A DNA stretch of 64,000 nucleotides from Streptomyces wedmorensis (GCF_000716445.1 NZ_JNWK01000018.1:44310-108309), one strand, 5' to 3'; positions 35,529 to 44,510 are shown, numbered from the stretch's first letter. Numbers and translations are program-made. Notes: generated by a model not told the origin, from the sequence alone.

Positions 35529-36605
35529 ATGTTCGTGGCATGGAGAGACCTGAGATTCGCCAAGGGGCGGTTCGCCCTCATGGGGACCGTGATCGTGTTG
35601 ATCACCCTGCTCGTGGGGTTGCTGTCCGGGCTGACCGCCGGGCTCGCGCGGGAGAACGTATCCGCGATCACCGGCCTGCCCGCCGACCGGCTGGCCTTCG
35701 CGGCGCCGCCGGCCGGGCAGTCGGTCTCGTTCACCAATTCGACGGTGACGGAGGAGCAGTGGGAGCGGTGGGCGGGGCGGCCCGGGGTGACGGAGGCCGA
35801 CCCGATCGGCATCCGCACGCTCAACGCCGCCGCCGGCGACCGTACCGCCGCCGTCTCGGCGTTCGGCACGGAGCCGGACGCGGGGCTCGCGCCCGTGCCC
35901 GTCGGCACGGGGAAGGCGGTCCTCTCGGAGTCGGCCGCGGAGGAGCTCGGCGTGGCGGCGGGAGACGCCGTCCGCCTCGGCCCCCTGGAGGTCACGGTCA
36001 CCGCGGTCTCCGGCGACGCCTCCTACAGCCACACCCCGGTGGTGTGGACCTCGCTGGACGACTGGCAGGAGCTCGGCCGCAGCGGCACGACCCCGCAGGA
36101 GCAGGCCACCGTCATCGCGCTGAGCGGCGGCGGCACGGACTGGGCGGCCGGCGACCAGGCCGCCGGGACCGAGGCGCGGACGATCGACGGAGCGCTCACC
36201 GCCATAGGGTCCTACCAGGCCGAGAACGGATCGCTCCAGCTGATGCGCGGCTTCCTCTTCGCCATCTCCGCGCTCGTCATAGGAGCGTTCTTCACCGTCT
36301 GGACCATCCAGCGCAGCGGTGACGTCGCCGTCCTCAAGGCGCTCGGCGCCTCCACCCCGTACCTCCTGAGGGACGCCCTGGGGCAGGCCGTCCTCATGCT
36401 CGCCGCCGGCACCCTGCTCGGCACCGGGCTCGCGGTCGGCATCGGCGCGCTGGTCAGCGGCGGGAACGTGCCCTTCGTCCTGGAGCCGCTGACGGTTCTC
36501 GGGCCGGCCGCCGTGATCGTCGTCCTCGGTGTGCTCGGCGCCGCCCTGTCCATCCGGCGCATCACCGCCGTCGACCCCCTCACCGCCCTCGGGAGCGCCC
36601 GATGA
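35529..36605 (+). CDS. FtsX-type ABC transporter permease
   Basis: A 358-residue permease of the macrolide/lipoprotein-export (MacB-like) group. One helix near residues 15-37 (FALMGTVIVLITLLVGLLSGL), a large extracytoplasmic domain of about 190 residues, and three C-terminal helices with the FtsX pattern (AVLKALGASTPYLLRDAL). ATG 35529 (MFVAWRDLRFAKGRF) fits the family start better than the upstream ATG at 35466. Its stop overlaps the ATPase gene (ATGA). The pair likely expels an amphipathic or antibiotic-like compound under control of the divergent two-component system. Confidence 0.88.
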   Translation: MFVAWRDLRFAKGRFALMGTVIVLITLLVGLLSGLTAGLARENVSAITGLPADRLAFAAPPAGQSVSFTNSTVTEEQWERWAGRPGVTEADPIGIRTLNAAAGDRTAAVSAFGTEPDAGLAPVPVGTGKAVLSESAAEELGVAAGDAVRLGPLEVTVTAVSGDASYSHTPVVWTSLDDWQELGRSGTTPQEQATVIALSGGGTDWAAGDQAAGTEARTIDGALTAIGSYQAENGSLQLMRGFLFAISALVIGAFFTVWTIQRSGDVAVLKALGASTPYLLRDALGQAVLMLAAGTLLGTGLAVGIGALVSGGNVPFVLEPLTVLGPAAVIVVLGVLGAALSIRRITAVDPLTALGSAR

Positions 36606-37282
36606 GTCTCGTCCTCGACGCCGTCACCCTCACCTACCCCGACGGCGAGGGCCGGCTCACCGCCCTCGACGCCGTCTCCCTCGACGTCCCGGCCGGTACG
36701 CTCACGGCCGTCGTCGGGCCGTCCGGCTCCGGCAAGTCCAGCCTCCTCGCGGTGGCCGCCACCCTGGTGACCCCGGACGAGGGGCGGGTCGTCGTCGCCG
36801 GCAAGGACACCGGGTCGCTCACCCCGGCCGCCAAGGCGGAGCTGCGGCGCGAGCGCATCGGGATCGTCTTCCAGCAGCCCAACCTGCTGCCCTCGCTCAG
36901 CGCGGCCGAGCAGCTCCAGGTCATGGCCCACCTCTCCGGGCGTCCGCCCAAGGCGGTACGGGGCCGGGCCCTCGACCTGCTCGACGCGGTCGGCCTCGCG
37001 GACCAGGCCCACCGGCGGCCGCACCAGCTGTCCGGCGGTCAGCGGCAGCGCGTCAACATCGCCCGGGCCCTGATGAACGAGCCGTCCGTCCTCCTCGTCG
37101 ACGAGCCGACCAGCGCGCTGGACCACGAGCGGGGAGCCGCGGTCATGGACCTGCTCGCCACGCTGACGGCCGAGCGGGGGACGGCGACCGTCCTGGTCAC
37201 CCACGACCGCACGCACCTGGCCCGGACCGACCGCACGGTGACGGTCCAGGACGGCCGGCTGACGGACTCGGTACCGGTCTGA
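36602..37282 (+). CDS. ABC transporter ATP-binding protein (MacB/LolD type)
   Basis: A 226-residue ATPase, the usual size for the LolD/MacB group. Walker A GPSGSGKSSLLA near residue 39, Q-loop VFQQPNLLPSL near 90, signature LSGGQRQRVNIARAL near 143, Walker B VLLVDEPTSALDHE near 163 and H-loop LVTHDR near 199 are all intact. It is translationally coupled to the permease upstream. Confidence 0.93.
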   Translation: MSLVLDAVTLTYPDGEGRLTALDAVSLDVPAGTLTAVVGPSGSGKSSLLAVAATLVTPDEGRVVVAGKDTGSLTPAAKAELRRERIGIVFQQPNLLPSLSAAEQLQVMAHLSGRPPKAVRGRALDLLDAVGLADQAHRRPHQLSGGQRQRVNIARALMNEPSVLLVDEPTSALDHERGAAVMDLLATLTAERGTATVLVTHDRTHLARTDRTVTVQDGRLTDSVPV

Positions 37283-37322
37283 GACGCCGGACCGGACCGG
37301 ACTGGACCGGATCAGGCGTCTC
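37281..37322. terminator. hairpin after the ABC exporter operon
   Basis: Perfect 8-base arms GAGACGCC (37281-37288, overlapping the stop codon) and GGCGTCTC (37315-37322) enclose a 26-base loop of repeated GGACC. It lies between convergent genes and may serve both. Confidence 0.5.
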
Positions 37323-37328
37323 GCGGCA

Positions 37329-37928
37329 TCAGCCGAACCAGACGACCAGCCGGACGTTCTCGGCCCCGTGGGCGGCGGCCCGTTCCCGCATCGCCGCCCA
37401 GACGGGGGCCCAGTCGCCGTCCGGCGGGACGAACATGCGGGGCGTGAAGGTGACGGGGCGGTAGACGGCCCCGTCCCGGTGGACCTCGCCGCCCGCCGGC
37501 CACTCGTGGGGCATGAGGTCCTCGCCGAAGAGGTCCTCGGCGGCGTCGAGGACCTCGACGGGCGTCCAGGGGGTGGCGTGCAGGGCGAGCGCGCCGTCCG
37601 GGCCGGGCCGCCATTCGCCGATGTGGTTCCCGTCGGGACGGTCGCAGAGCGGCGCGTCCCAGTCGACCGCGGCGATCTCGGCCCAGGTGGCGTACGAGTG
37701 GCTGTGGTGGAGTTCGTCGTACGTGTCGGGGACCGGCTCCGAGGCGTCCTCGGGGATGCCTCGCCGGTCGAACAGGGGCCGGTCCACCCGGAGGACCCCG
37801 CCGTAGCCGAAGAGGCACTCGCGGGCGTGCCGGTCGCGGCGCAGCGCGCTGTCCGGCAGGTCGAGGGAGAACTCCCACCGGCCGCCGGGAGAGCGGACCT
37901 CGATCACCCCGTCGATGTCCGCCCCCAT
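37329..37928 (-). CDS. uncharacterised protein downstream of the IclR regulator
   Basis: A 199-residue soluble protein I cannot assign to a family. It is rich in Trp, Asp and Pro (HHSHSYATWAEIAAVDWDAP; DGNHIGEWRPGPDG; DLMPHEWPAGGEVHRDGAVYRPVTF), with a beta-like pattern and no signal or membrane helix. It starts 7 bases after the IclR gene stop on the same strand and is probably co-transcribed with it. A link to ureide metabolism is only inferred from this position. Confidence 0.65.
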   Translation of the reverse strand: MGADIDGVIEVRSPGGRWEFSLDLPDSALRRDRHARECLFGYGGVLRVDRPLFDRRGIPEDASEPVPDTYDELHHSHSYATWAEIAAVDWDAPLCDRPDGNHIGEWRPGPDGALALHATPWTPVEVLDAAEDLFGEDLMPHEWPAGGEVHRDGAVYRPVTFTPRMFVPPDGDWAPVWAAMRERAAAHGAENVRLVVWFG

Positions 37929-37935
37929 GGCGGCG

Positions 37936-38745
37936 TCAGCCCTGGCCGTTGCCCGAGGTGTTCGCCAGCGCGGCCGAGAGTTCGCGGGCCACTTCCTGGA
38001 GGATCGGGACGATCTTCTCCGTGGCCGCCTCGGTGACGCGGCCCGCGGGGCCCGAGATGGAGATGGCCGCGGCGGTGGGGGAGTCCGGCACGGAGACCGC
38101 GAGGCAGCGGACTCCTATCTCCTGCTCGTTGTCGTCGACGGCGTAGCCGGTCTCGCGGACCGCGACGAGCGCGTCGAGGAAGCCGTCCGGCGTGGTGATG
38201 GTCTTCTCGGTGGCGGCCGGCATGCCGGTACGGGCGAGCAGCGCGCGCACCTCGTCCGCCGGGGTGTGCGCGAGGAGGGCCTTGCCGACGCCGGTCGAGT
38301 GCGGCAGCACCCGGCGGCCGACCTCGGTGAACATGCGCATCGAGTGCTTGGACGGCACCTGTGCCACGTACACGATCTCGTCGCCGTCGAGCAGCGCCAT
38401 GTTCGCCGTCTCGCCGGTCTCCTCGACGAGCCGCGCCAGGTAGGGCCGCGCCCAGGTGCCGAGGAGGCGGGCGGAGGACTCGCCGAGCCGGATGAGGCGG
38501 GGGCCGAGCGCGTACCGCCGGTTGGGCTGCTGGCGGACGTAGCCGCAGGCCACCAGGGTGCGCATCAGGCGGTGGATGGTGGGCAGCGGGAGCCCGCTGC
38601 TGGCGGAGAGTTCGCTGAGCCCGACCTCGCCCCCGGCGTCGGCCATCCGCTCCAGGAGGTCGAAGGCACGCTCAAGGGACTGGACGCCACCGCTCGCGGC
38701 GGAGGGCTTGGCGGCGTCGGTGGTGCTGGCGCTGGACGTCGGCAC
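37936..38745 (-). CDS. allR: IclR-family regulator, likely allantoin repressor AllR
   Basis: A 269-residue IclR protein: an N-terminal winged helix (VQSLERAFDLLERMADAGGEV; SELSASSGLPLPTIHRLMRTL) and a ligand-binding domain (GETANMALLDGDEIVYVAQVPS; LPHSTGVGKALLAH; GYAVDDNEQEIGVRCLAVSV). GTG 38745 has AAAGGA eight bases upstream; the frame runs to 38775 without support. It faces allB, and the same palindromes occur before allB and aceB. In Streptomyces and E. coli, AllR-type regulators repress allantoin use and respond to allantoin or glyoxylate products; the name here rests on context and family, not on a test. Confidence 0.85.
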   Translation of the reverse strand: MPTSSASTTDAAKPSAASGGVQSLERAFDLLERMADAGGEVGLSELSASSGLPLPTIHRLMRTLVACGYVRQQPNRRYALGPRLIRLGESSARLLGTWARPYLARLVEETGETANMALLDGDEIVYVAQVPSKHSMRMFTEVGRRVLPHSTGVGKALLAHTPADEVRALLARTGMPAATEKTITTPDGFLDALVAVRETGYAVDDNEQEIGVRCLAVSVPDSPTAAAISISGPAGRVTEAATEKIVPILQEVARELSAALANTSGNGQG

Positions 38746-38928
38746 GTCAACGGTCCTTTCGAGGCAGGCGGGCAAGGCAGCAGCCTACCGGGCCGGCGGC
38801 CGGGGCACATGGTCCCGGGCTCGGTGTACGGGCCGGTCAGGGGGTGTTTGTCCGGTGTCGGCGAGGGCCCGGCGGGGTCCGCGTCCGCCCCACATGTGCG
38901 GAGCTACGTTCTACTGTACGGAATTTCC

Positions 38929-38945
38929 TTTCCACTTTGTGGAAA
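38929..38945 (+). promoter_or_regulatory. palindrome A: candidate IclR operator before allB
   Basis: TTTCCACTTTGTGGAAA is a perfect palindrome of 7-base arms with a 3-base centre, about 130 bases before allB. The aceB upstream region has TTTCCTCATGGTGGAAG with the same geometry. Confidence 0.65.
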
Positions 38946-39021
38946 CGTCCAAGGCGGGTTCATTGAGGGCCGATGCTGGAAGTGTGCCCTTGACGGCATG
39001 TCGTCCGGAAGTGAAGACTCC

Positions 39022-39038
39022 TTCAACAGTTCGTTGAA
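39022..39038 (+). promoter_or_regulatory. palindrome B: second candidate IclR operator before allB
   Basis: TTCAACAGTTCGTTGAA has perfect 6-base arms around a 5-base centre, 33 bases before the allB start. The aceB region carries TTCAATGGTTTGTTGAT next to its palindrome A. Here the two palindromes are about 76 bases apart, whereas at aceB they abut. Confidence 0.6.
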
Positions 39039-39071
39039 TTTCTCGCCGAAGTGCTTGAAGAAGGGGTACGG

Positions 39072-40406
39072 GTGGACGTCGACCTGGTCCTGCGCTCGAC
39101 ACGCGTCATCACCCCCGAGGGGACGCGCCCGGCGTCGATCGCCGTCTCCGGAGGGACGATCGCGGCCGTGCTGCCGTACGACGCCGAGGTGCCCGCCGGG
39201 GCCCGGCTGGAGGACGTCGGCGACGACGTCGTCCTCCCCGGCCTCGTCGACACCCACGTGCACGTCAACGACCCCGGCCGCACCGAGTGGGAGGGCTTCT
39301 GGACCGCCACCCGCGCGGCCGCCGCCGGCGGCATCACCACGCTGCTCGACATGCCGCTCAACTCGCTGCCCCCCACCACCACCGTGGAGAACCTCCGCGT
39401 CAAGCAGGACGTCGCCCGCCGCAAGGCGCACATCGACGTCGGCTTCTGGGGCGGCGCCCTGCCGGACAACGTCAAGGACCTGCGGCCGCTCCACGACGCC
39501 GGCGTCTACGGCTTCAAGTGCTTCCTGTCGCCCTCCGGCGTCGACGAGTTCCCCTCCCTCGACCAGGAACAGCTGGCGACCTCGCTCGCCGAGATCTCCG
39601 GCTTCGACGGCCTGATGATCGTCCACGCCGAGGACCCCCACCACCTCGCCGCCGCGCCCCAGCGCTCCGGCGGCGCGTACGCCGACTTCCTCGCCTCCCG
39701 CCCCCGGGACGCCGAGAACACCGCCATCGAGAACCTGATCAACCAGGCCCGCAGGCTGAACGCCCGCGTCCACGTCCTGCACCTGTCCTCCTCCGACGCC
39801 CTGCCGCTCATCGCCGCCGCCAGGGCCGAGGGCGTCAAGATCACCGTGGAGTCCTGCCCGCACTTCCTCACCCTCACCGCCGAGGAGATCCCGGACGGCG
39901 CCACCGAGTTCAAGTGCTGTCCGCCCATCCGCGAGGCCTCCAACCAGGACGCCCTCTGGCAAGGGCTCGCGGACGGCACGATCGACTGCATCGTCTCCGA
40001 CCACTCCCCGTCCACCGCGGACCTCAAGACCCCCGACTTCGCCTCCGCCTGGGGCGGCATCTCCTCGCTCCAGCTCGGCCTCCCCGCCATCTGGACCGAG
40101 GCCCGCCGCCGCGGCTTCGACCTGACCGACGTCGCCCGCTGGATGTCCGAAGCCCCGGCCCGGCTCGCCGGACTCACCCGCAAGGGCGCCATCGAGGCCG
40201 GCCGCGACGCCGACTTCGCCGTCCTCGACCCCGACGCCACCTTCACCGTCGACCCGGCCGAGCTCCAGCACCGCAACCGCATCACCGCCTACGCGGGCAG
40301 GACCCTCAGCGGCGTCGTGACCTCCACCTGGCTGCGCGGAGAGCGGATCGCCGACCACGGCACCCTCGCCGAGCCCTCCGGCCGCCTCCTCGAAAGGAAC
40401 AACTGA
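39072..40406 (+). CDS. allB: allantoinase
   Basis: Allantoinase opens allantoin to allantoate, the first step of ureide use. The 444-residue amidohydrolase has the expected metal ligands: [10 protein letters not shown] near 60, the carboxylated Lys in [11 protein letters not shown] near 150, HAED near 186, a His in ESCPHFLTL near 260 and SDHSP near 312. GTG 39072 has AAGGGG just upstream; the frame is also open from 39051. It ends two bases before alc, so both are one operon. Control is most likely by the divergent IclR regulator through palindromes A and B. Confidence 0.93.
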   Translation: MDVDLVLRSTRVITPEGTRPASIAVSGGTIAAVLPYDAEVPAGARLEDVGDDVVLPGLVDTHVHVNDPGRTEWEGFWTATRAAAAGGITTLLDMPLNSLPPTTTVENLRVKQDVARRKAHIDVGFWGGALPDNVKDLRPLHDAGVYGFKCFLSPSGVDEFPSLDQEQLATSLAEISGFDGLMIVHAEDPHHLAAAPQRSGGAYADFLASRPRDAENTAIENLINQARRLNARVHVLHLSSSDALPLIAAARAEGVKITVESCPHFLTLTAEEIPDGATEFKCCPPIREASNQDALWQGLADGTIDCIVSDHSPSTADLKTPDFASAWGGISSLQLGLPAIWTEARRRGFDLTDVARWMSEAPARLAGLTRKGAIEAGRDADFAVLDPDATFTVDPAELQHRNRITAYAGRTLSGVVTSTWLRGERIADHGTLAEPSGRLLERNN

Positions 40407-40407
40407 C

Positions 40408-41523
40408 GTGTCGTCCATACCCAGCTTCACCGGTGACGCCAGCCCCTACGGCGGCGGCGACCCGTACGCCGACTACCGGACGGCCGACTTCCCCTTCACC
40501 CGGTACGCCGACCTCGCCGACCGGCGCCTCGGCGCGGGCGTCATCGCGGCCAACGACGAGTTCTTCGCCGAGCGCGAGAACCTCCTCAAGCCCGAGGCCG
40601 CCGAGTTCGACCCCGAGCACTTCGGCCACAAGGGCAAGATCATGGACGGCTGGGAGACCCGCCGCCGCCGCGGCGTCTCGGCCCAGCAGCCGCACCCCAC
40701 CGAGGACGACCACGACTGGGCCCTCGTACGGCTCGGCGCGCCCGGCGTCATCCGCGGCATCGTCGTCGACACCGCCCACTTCCGCGGCAACTACCCGCAG
40801 GCCGTCTCCGTCGAGGCCGCCTCGGTCGCCGGCTCGCCCTCGCCCGAGGAACTCCTCGCCGACGACGTGAAGTGGACGACGCTCGTCCCCCGCACCGCCG
40901 TCGGCGGCCACGCCGCCAACGGCTTCGCCGTCGACGTCGAGCAGCGCTTCACCCACCTGCGCGTCAACCAGCACCCCGACGGCGGCATCGCCCGCCTCCG
41001 CGTCCACGGCGAGGTCGCCCCCGACCCGGCGTGGCTCGGCGTGCTCGGCACCTTCGACCTCGCCGCCCTGGAGAACGGCGGCCAGGTCGAGGACGCCTCC
41101 GACCGCTTCTACTCCCCGGCCACCAACACCATCCAGCCGGGCCGCTCCCGCAAGATGGACGACGGCTGGGAGACCCGCCGCCGCCGCGACAAGGGCAACG
41201 ACTGGATCCGCTACGGCCTCGTCGCCGAGTCCGAGATCCGCGCCGTCGAGATCGACACCGCGTACCTCAAGGGCAACAGCGCCGGCTGGGCCGCGCTCTC
41301 CGTCGCGGCCGAAGGCTCCGACGACTGGACCGAGATCCTCCCCCGGACCCGCCTCCAGCCCGACACGAACCACCGCTTCGTCCTGGACACCCCGGCCGTC
41401 GGCTCCCGCGTCCGCATCGACATCTACCCGGACGGCGGCATCTCCCGCCTCCGCCTCTTCGGCTCCCTCACGGACGCCGGCACGGCGCGCCTGACCGCCC
41501 GCCACCAGGAGCTCGGCGGCTGA
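40408..41523 (+). CDS. alc: allantoicase
   Basis: Allantoicase hydrolyses allantoate to ureidoglycolate and urea, directly after allantoinase. The 371 residues form two homologous halves: HFGHKGKIMDGWETRRRR...VDTAHFRGNYPQ in the first and RKMDDGWETRRRRDKGNDW...IDTAYLKGNSAG in the second, each ending with HPDGGIARLRV or YPDGGISRLRL. This internal duplication is typical of the family. GTG 40408 follows the allB stop by one base, so translation is probably coupled. Glyoxylate from later steps can enter aceB. Confidence 0.95.
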   Translation: MSSIPSFTGDASPYGGGDPYADYRTADFPFTRYADLADRRLGAGVIAANDEFFAERENLLKPEAAEFDPEHFGHKGKIMDGWETRRRRGVSAQQPHPTEDDHDWALVRLGAPGVIRGIVVDTAHFRGNYPQAVSVEAASVAGSPSPEELLADDVKWTTLVPRTAVGGHAANGFAVDVEQRFTHLRVNQHPDGGIARLRVHGEVAPDPAWLGVLGTFDLAALENGGQVEDASDRFYSPATNTIQPGRSRKMDDGWETRRRRDKGNDWIRYGLVAESEIRAVEIDTAYLKGNSAGWAALSVAAEGSDDWTEILPRTRLQPDTNHRFVLDTPAVGSRVRIDIYPDGGISRLRLFGSLTDAGTARLTARHQELGG

Positions 41524-41604
41524 CGCCACCCCCTCCCCGAGCCGGACGCGGCCACGCGGCCCGGCACCCCGAACTGGGCGGGCACGACACCCCGTCCGGC
41601 CCGC

Positions 41605-41651
41605 GAGGGCGCACCGACCCGACAGCACCGGTGCGCCCTCTCGTCTTTTTC
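41605..41651 (+). terminator. rho-independent terminator of allB-alc
   Basis: Arms GAGGGCGCACCG (41605-41616) and CGGTGCGCCCTC (41629-41640) pair perfectly around a 12-base loop, followed by TCGTCTTTTT. It is one of the few hairpins here with a real T-run. Confidence 0.85.
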
Positions 41652-41681
41652 CAAGGCTCGGTTCGCCTCCGGGCGCCCGCA

Positions 41682-41725
41682 GCCGGGGGAACGACCCCGA
41701 CCGTGCTCGGGGTCGTTCCCCCGGC
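41682..41725 (-). terminator. 19-base perfect hairpin, probable terminator of the SDR gene
   Basis: Arms GCCGGGGGAACGACCCCGA (41682-41700) and its exact complement (41707-41725) close a 6-base loop CCGTGC. It lies downstream of the minus-strand SDR gene and opposes the allB-alc terminator. A further GGGCGCC/GGCGCCC pair flanks it with small bulges. Confidence 0.75.
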
Positions 41726-41852
41726 GGCGCCCTTCGGCTCACTCGCCGGTCCTGGGTGTGGGCGTCACAGGACGGGGCCTGTGGGTGGGCGTTGCTCGGT
41801 GGGTTCGGCTCGGTTCAGGTGTCGCGGCCCTGGTGTGCTTCGGCCGTCATCG

Positions 41853-42593
41853 TTACGCCGCGTGCCCGCCGTCCACCGAGAACTCGGCGCCCGTCACGTA
41901 ACGGCCTTCCGGGCCGGCGAGGAAGGCGACCATGGCCGCCACCTCGTCCGGGGTGCCGAAGCGGCCGAGTGCCGTCAGGGCGGCCTGGCCCTGGGCGTAC
42001 GGGCCGTCCGCCGGGTTCATGTCGGTGTCGACGGGGCCGGGGTGGACGATGTTGGCGGTGATGCCGCGGCTGCCCAGCTCCCGGGCGAGCGCCTTCGTCA
42101 GGCCTGTCAGCGCGGCCTTGCTCATCGTGTAGAGGCTTCCGCCGGGGCCCGGCACGCGCCGGGTCATGCAGGTGCCGATGGTGACGATCCGCCCGCCCTC
42201 GGGCAGTCGCGCGGCCGCCGCCTGGGAGGCGAGGAAGGCGGCGCGGACGTTGACCGCGAGGGTCCGGTCCACGTCCGCGAGGGTGAGGGACTCCAGCGGG
42301 CCGAGGACGCCGACGCCCACGTTGTTGACCAGCACGTCGAGCCGGCCCAGGGCGTCCGCCGCCCACTCCACCGCGCCCGCGGCGTCGCCGGCGTCGGCCG
42401 CGTCGGCCCGCAGGGGGAGCGCCTTGCGGCCGGTCTCCTCGATGCGTGCGGCGACCTCCTTGGCCCGTGCCTCGTCCTGGACGTAGGTGAAGGCCACGTC
42501 GGCGCCCTCCCGGGCCAGCCGTACGGCCGTGGCCGCGCCGATCCCCCGACTGCCGCCCGTGACCAGGACCGCCGTGCCGTTCATCGTGGACAT
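41853..42593 (-). CDS. short-chain dehydrogenase/reductase (FabG-like)
   Basis: A 246-residue classical SDR that reduces or oxidises a carbonyl/alcohol with NAD(P)H. The cofactor loop is GGSRGIGAAT near 13-22, NNVGVGV near 90, the active-site Ser region TIGTC near 141, and the catalytic Tyr/Lys pair YTMSK near 155-159. The ATG at 42593 has GGAGG seven bases before it. It is convergent with alc and divergent from the DHFR-family gene. The substrate is not predictable. Confidence 0.92.
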   Translation of the reverse strand: MSTMNGTAVLVTGGSRGIGAATAVRLAREGADVAFTYVQDEARAKEVAARIEETGRKALPLRADAADAGDAAGAVEWAADALGRLDVLVNNVGVGVLGPLESLTLADVDRTLAVNVRAAFLASQAAAARLPEGGRIVTIGTCMTRRVPGPGGSLYTMSKAALTGLTKALARELGSRGITANIVHPGPVDTDMNPADGPYAQGQAALTALGRFGTPDEVAAMVAFLAGPEGRYVTGAEFSVDGGHAA

Positions 42594-42761
42594 CCCGAAA
42601 CCTCCGTGTAGTGCTGAGTGGTTGCGGGTTCAATGAAAGTCGGCGGGGCGGGCGGAGACCGGCGGGAATCGGACGCCGACCCGACCGCCGATGACTTCCG
42701 CCGGGCGGTGGAGTCGGAAGGGGTGGGACACGATGTCCCGAGAACAGAAAGGGCACCCGAC

Positions 42762-43370
42762 ATGGCCACCCTCAGCCTCACCCAGTTCCTCACCCTCGAC
42801 GGCGTCGTGCAGGCGCCCGGCGGCCCCGACGAGGACCGCAGCGGCGGCTTCGAACACGGCGGCTGGTCCGTGCCGTTCGGCGACGAGGACTTCGGACGGC
42901 GCATCGACGAGATCTTCGCCCGGCCGACCGCCTTCCTCCTCGGCCGCCGCACGTACGACATCTTCGCGGGCTACTGGCCCAAGCAGACCGACCCCGCCGA
43001 CCCCGTCGCCGCCAAGCTGAACGCCCTCCCCAAGTACGTCGCCAGCACCACCCTGACCTCGGCGGACTGGGAGGGCACCACGGTGCTCCGCGGCGACGTG
43101 GTCGAGGAGGTCGCCGCCCTCAAGGAGCGGACGGACGGCGAGATCCAGATGCACGGCAGCGCGGGCCTCGCCCGGACCCTCCTCGACCACGACCTCATCG
43201 ACACCCTCCACCTGCATGTCTTCCCCGTGGTCCTGGGCACCGGGCGTCGCCTCTTCACCGACGGGGTCCGGCCCACCGCGTTCCGCCTCACCGACGCGCG
43301 CACCACCGGCGCGGGCGTCGCCCTCCACACGTACGAGCTGGCCGGTCGTCCCGAGTACGGCAGCTACTGA
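42762..43370 (+). CDS. dihydrofolate-reductase-family (RibD C-terminal) protein
   Basis: A 202-residue protein of the RibD C-terminal/DHFR-like family: MATLSLTQFLTLDGVVQAPGG at the start, LLGRRTYDIFAGYWP near 70, the NADPH-binding GEIQMHGSAGLARTLLDHDLID near 130 and VLGTGRRLF near 160. Members are usually NADPH-dependent reductases of unknown substrate and not true folate enzymes. ATG 42762 has GAAAGGG upstream; the longer frame begins in the divergent promoter. Confidence 0.88.
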   Translation: MATLSLTQFLTLDGVVQAPGGPDEDRSGGFEHGGWSVPFGDEDFGRRIDEIFARPTAFLLGRRTYDIFAGYWPKQTDPADPVAAKLNALPKYVASTTLTSADWEGTTVLRGDVVEEVAALKERTDGEIQMHGSAGLARTLLDHDLIDTLHLHVFPVVLGTGRRLFTDGVRPTAFRLTDARTTGAGVALHTYELAGRPEYGSY

Positions 43371-43483
43371 TCGGGGCCCGGCGAAAGGTGTAGCCGCCAC
43401 GCGCCCGTCCGGGTACGGTGATCGCTCCGAGTGCGAGCCGTCGAAGTCTCCACCACGCCCAGAGACTTGGAGAACCGGCCGCA

Positions 43484-44413
43484 ATGTCCTCGATCGCCGC
43501 ACCCGTGTCCCTCGACGCCCCGCGCCGGGCCTGGCTCACCGACCTGCCCGTGCTGCTCGTCGCCGTCGTCTGGGGTGCCAGCTACCTCGCCGCCAAGGGC
43601 ATCACCACCACCCACACCGTCATCGCGGTCCTCGTCCTGCGGTTCGCCGTGGTCCTGCCGGTCCTCGTGGCCGCCGGGTGGAGCAGGCTCCGGGCTCTGG
43701 GCGCGGCCCAGTGGCGCGGCGCCGTGACCCTCGGCCTGATCCTCGGCGGGATCTTCCTCCTGGAGACGTACGGGGTCGTGCACACGTCGGCCACCAACGC
43801 GGGCCTGATCATCAGCCTCACGATGATCTTCACTCCGCTGGCGGAGGCGGCCGTCACGCGGGTCAGGCCGCCCCGCGCCTTCCTCGCCGCGGCCGCGCTC
43901 TCCGTGGCGGGCGTGGTCCTGCTCACCCAGAGCGGCGGATTCACCACGCCCTCCCTCGGCGACCTGCTCATGCTGCTCGCCGCCCTCGCCCGAACCGTCC
44001 ACGTCCTGGCCATGTCCCGGATCAAGGCGGTCCGCTCGGCCGACTCGCTGTCGCTCACCACGGTCCAGCTCGGCTCGGCGGTCGCCGTGTTCGCCGTCAT
44101 CGCGGCCTTCCCGGGCACCGGCGCGTCGCCCTGGGCCGTGGCCCTCGACTTCGGGCCGCGCGAGTGGGCCGGGCTGCTGTTCCTCTCCGTCTTCTGCACG
44201 CTCTTCGCCTTCTTCGTGCAGATGTGGGCGGTCCGCCGGACCTCCCCGTCCCGGGTCAGCCTCCTCCTCGGCACGGAGCCGCTCTGGGCCGCCGCCGCGG
44301 GCATCGCCGTCGCCGGTGACCGCCCCGGCGTCCTCGGCCTCGCCGGGGCCGTCCTCGTCCTGGCCGGCACGACGTGGGGCCGCCGCGCCGCCGACGGGGC
44401 GGCGACCGGCTGA
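43484..44413 (+). CDS. EamA/DMT-family transporter
   Basis: A 309-residue drug/metabolite-superfamily exporter with about ten helices in two EamA repeats (VLLVAVVWGASYLAAKGI in the first; LGDLLMLLAALARTVHVLAM and LFLSVFCTLFAFFVQMWAV in the second). ATG 43484 is preceded by GGAGA. Exported metabolite unknown. It converges on the small membrane-protein gene at 44518, with a repeat pair between. Confidence 0.88.
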   Translation: MSSIAAPVSLDAPRRAWLTDLPVLLVAVVWGASYLAAKGITTTHTVIAVLVLRFAVVLPVLVAAGWSRLRALGAAQWRGAVTLGLILGGIFLLETYGVVHTSATNAGLIISLTMIFTPLAEAAVTRVRPPRAFLAAAALSVAGVVLLTQSGGFTTPSLGDLLMLLAALARTVHVLAMSRIKAVRSADSLSLTTVQLGSAVAVFAVIAAFPGTGASPWAVALDFGPREWAGLLFLSVFCTLFAFFVQMWAVRRTSPSRVSLLLGTEPLWAAAAGIAVAGDRPGVLGLAGAVLVLAGTTWGRRAADGAATG

Positions 44414-44456
44414 GTCGTACGCGCTTCCGCGGGGGCGAGGGCTGCCGGTCGACCGT

Positions 44457-44510
44457 CCGTACGCCCCCGGGGGCGACGGCCGACCGAGCCGTACGCCCCC
44501 GGGGGCGACG
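44457..44510. repeat. two copies of a 22-base GC-rich palindromic repeat
   Basis: Two identical 22-base units at 44457-44478 and 44489-44510 lie 32 bases apart. Each contains the palindrome CGCCCCCGGGGGCG. They fill the 104-base gap between two convergent genes, so they may act as a bidirectional terminator; they are not CRISPR repeats because there are only two. Confidence 0.7.

Larger units (their letters stand above)
38746..39071 (+). promoter_or_regulatory. allR-allB divergent promoter region
   Basis: This 326-base region holds no gene. It contains two palindromes listed separately (38929-38945 and 39022-39038), which bracket the most likely allB promoter, and leaves about 180 bases next to allR without a recognisable element. 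Long open frames crossing it on both strands are shadows. Confidence 0.7.
41524..41852. other. 329-base gap between alc and the SDR gene
   Basis: The gap holds the two hairpins listed at 41605-41651 and 41682-41725 and no gene I can support. ORFs crossing it are extensions of other frames. Confidence 0.7.

Noticed and set aside
38904..40430. 508-residue minus-strand frame opposite allB
   Set aside because: Shadow of allantoinase; Gly/Val/Asp-rich and without motifs.
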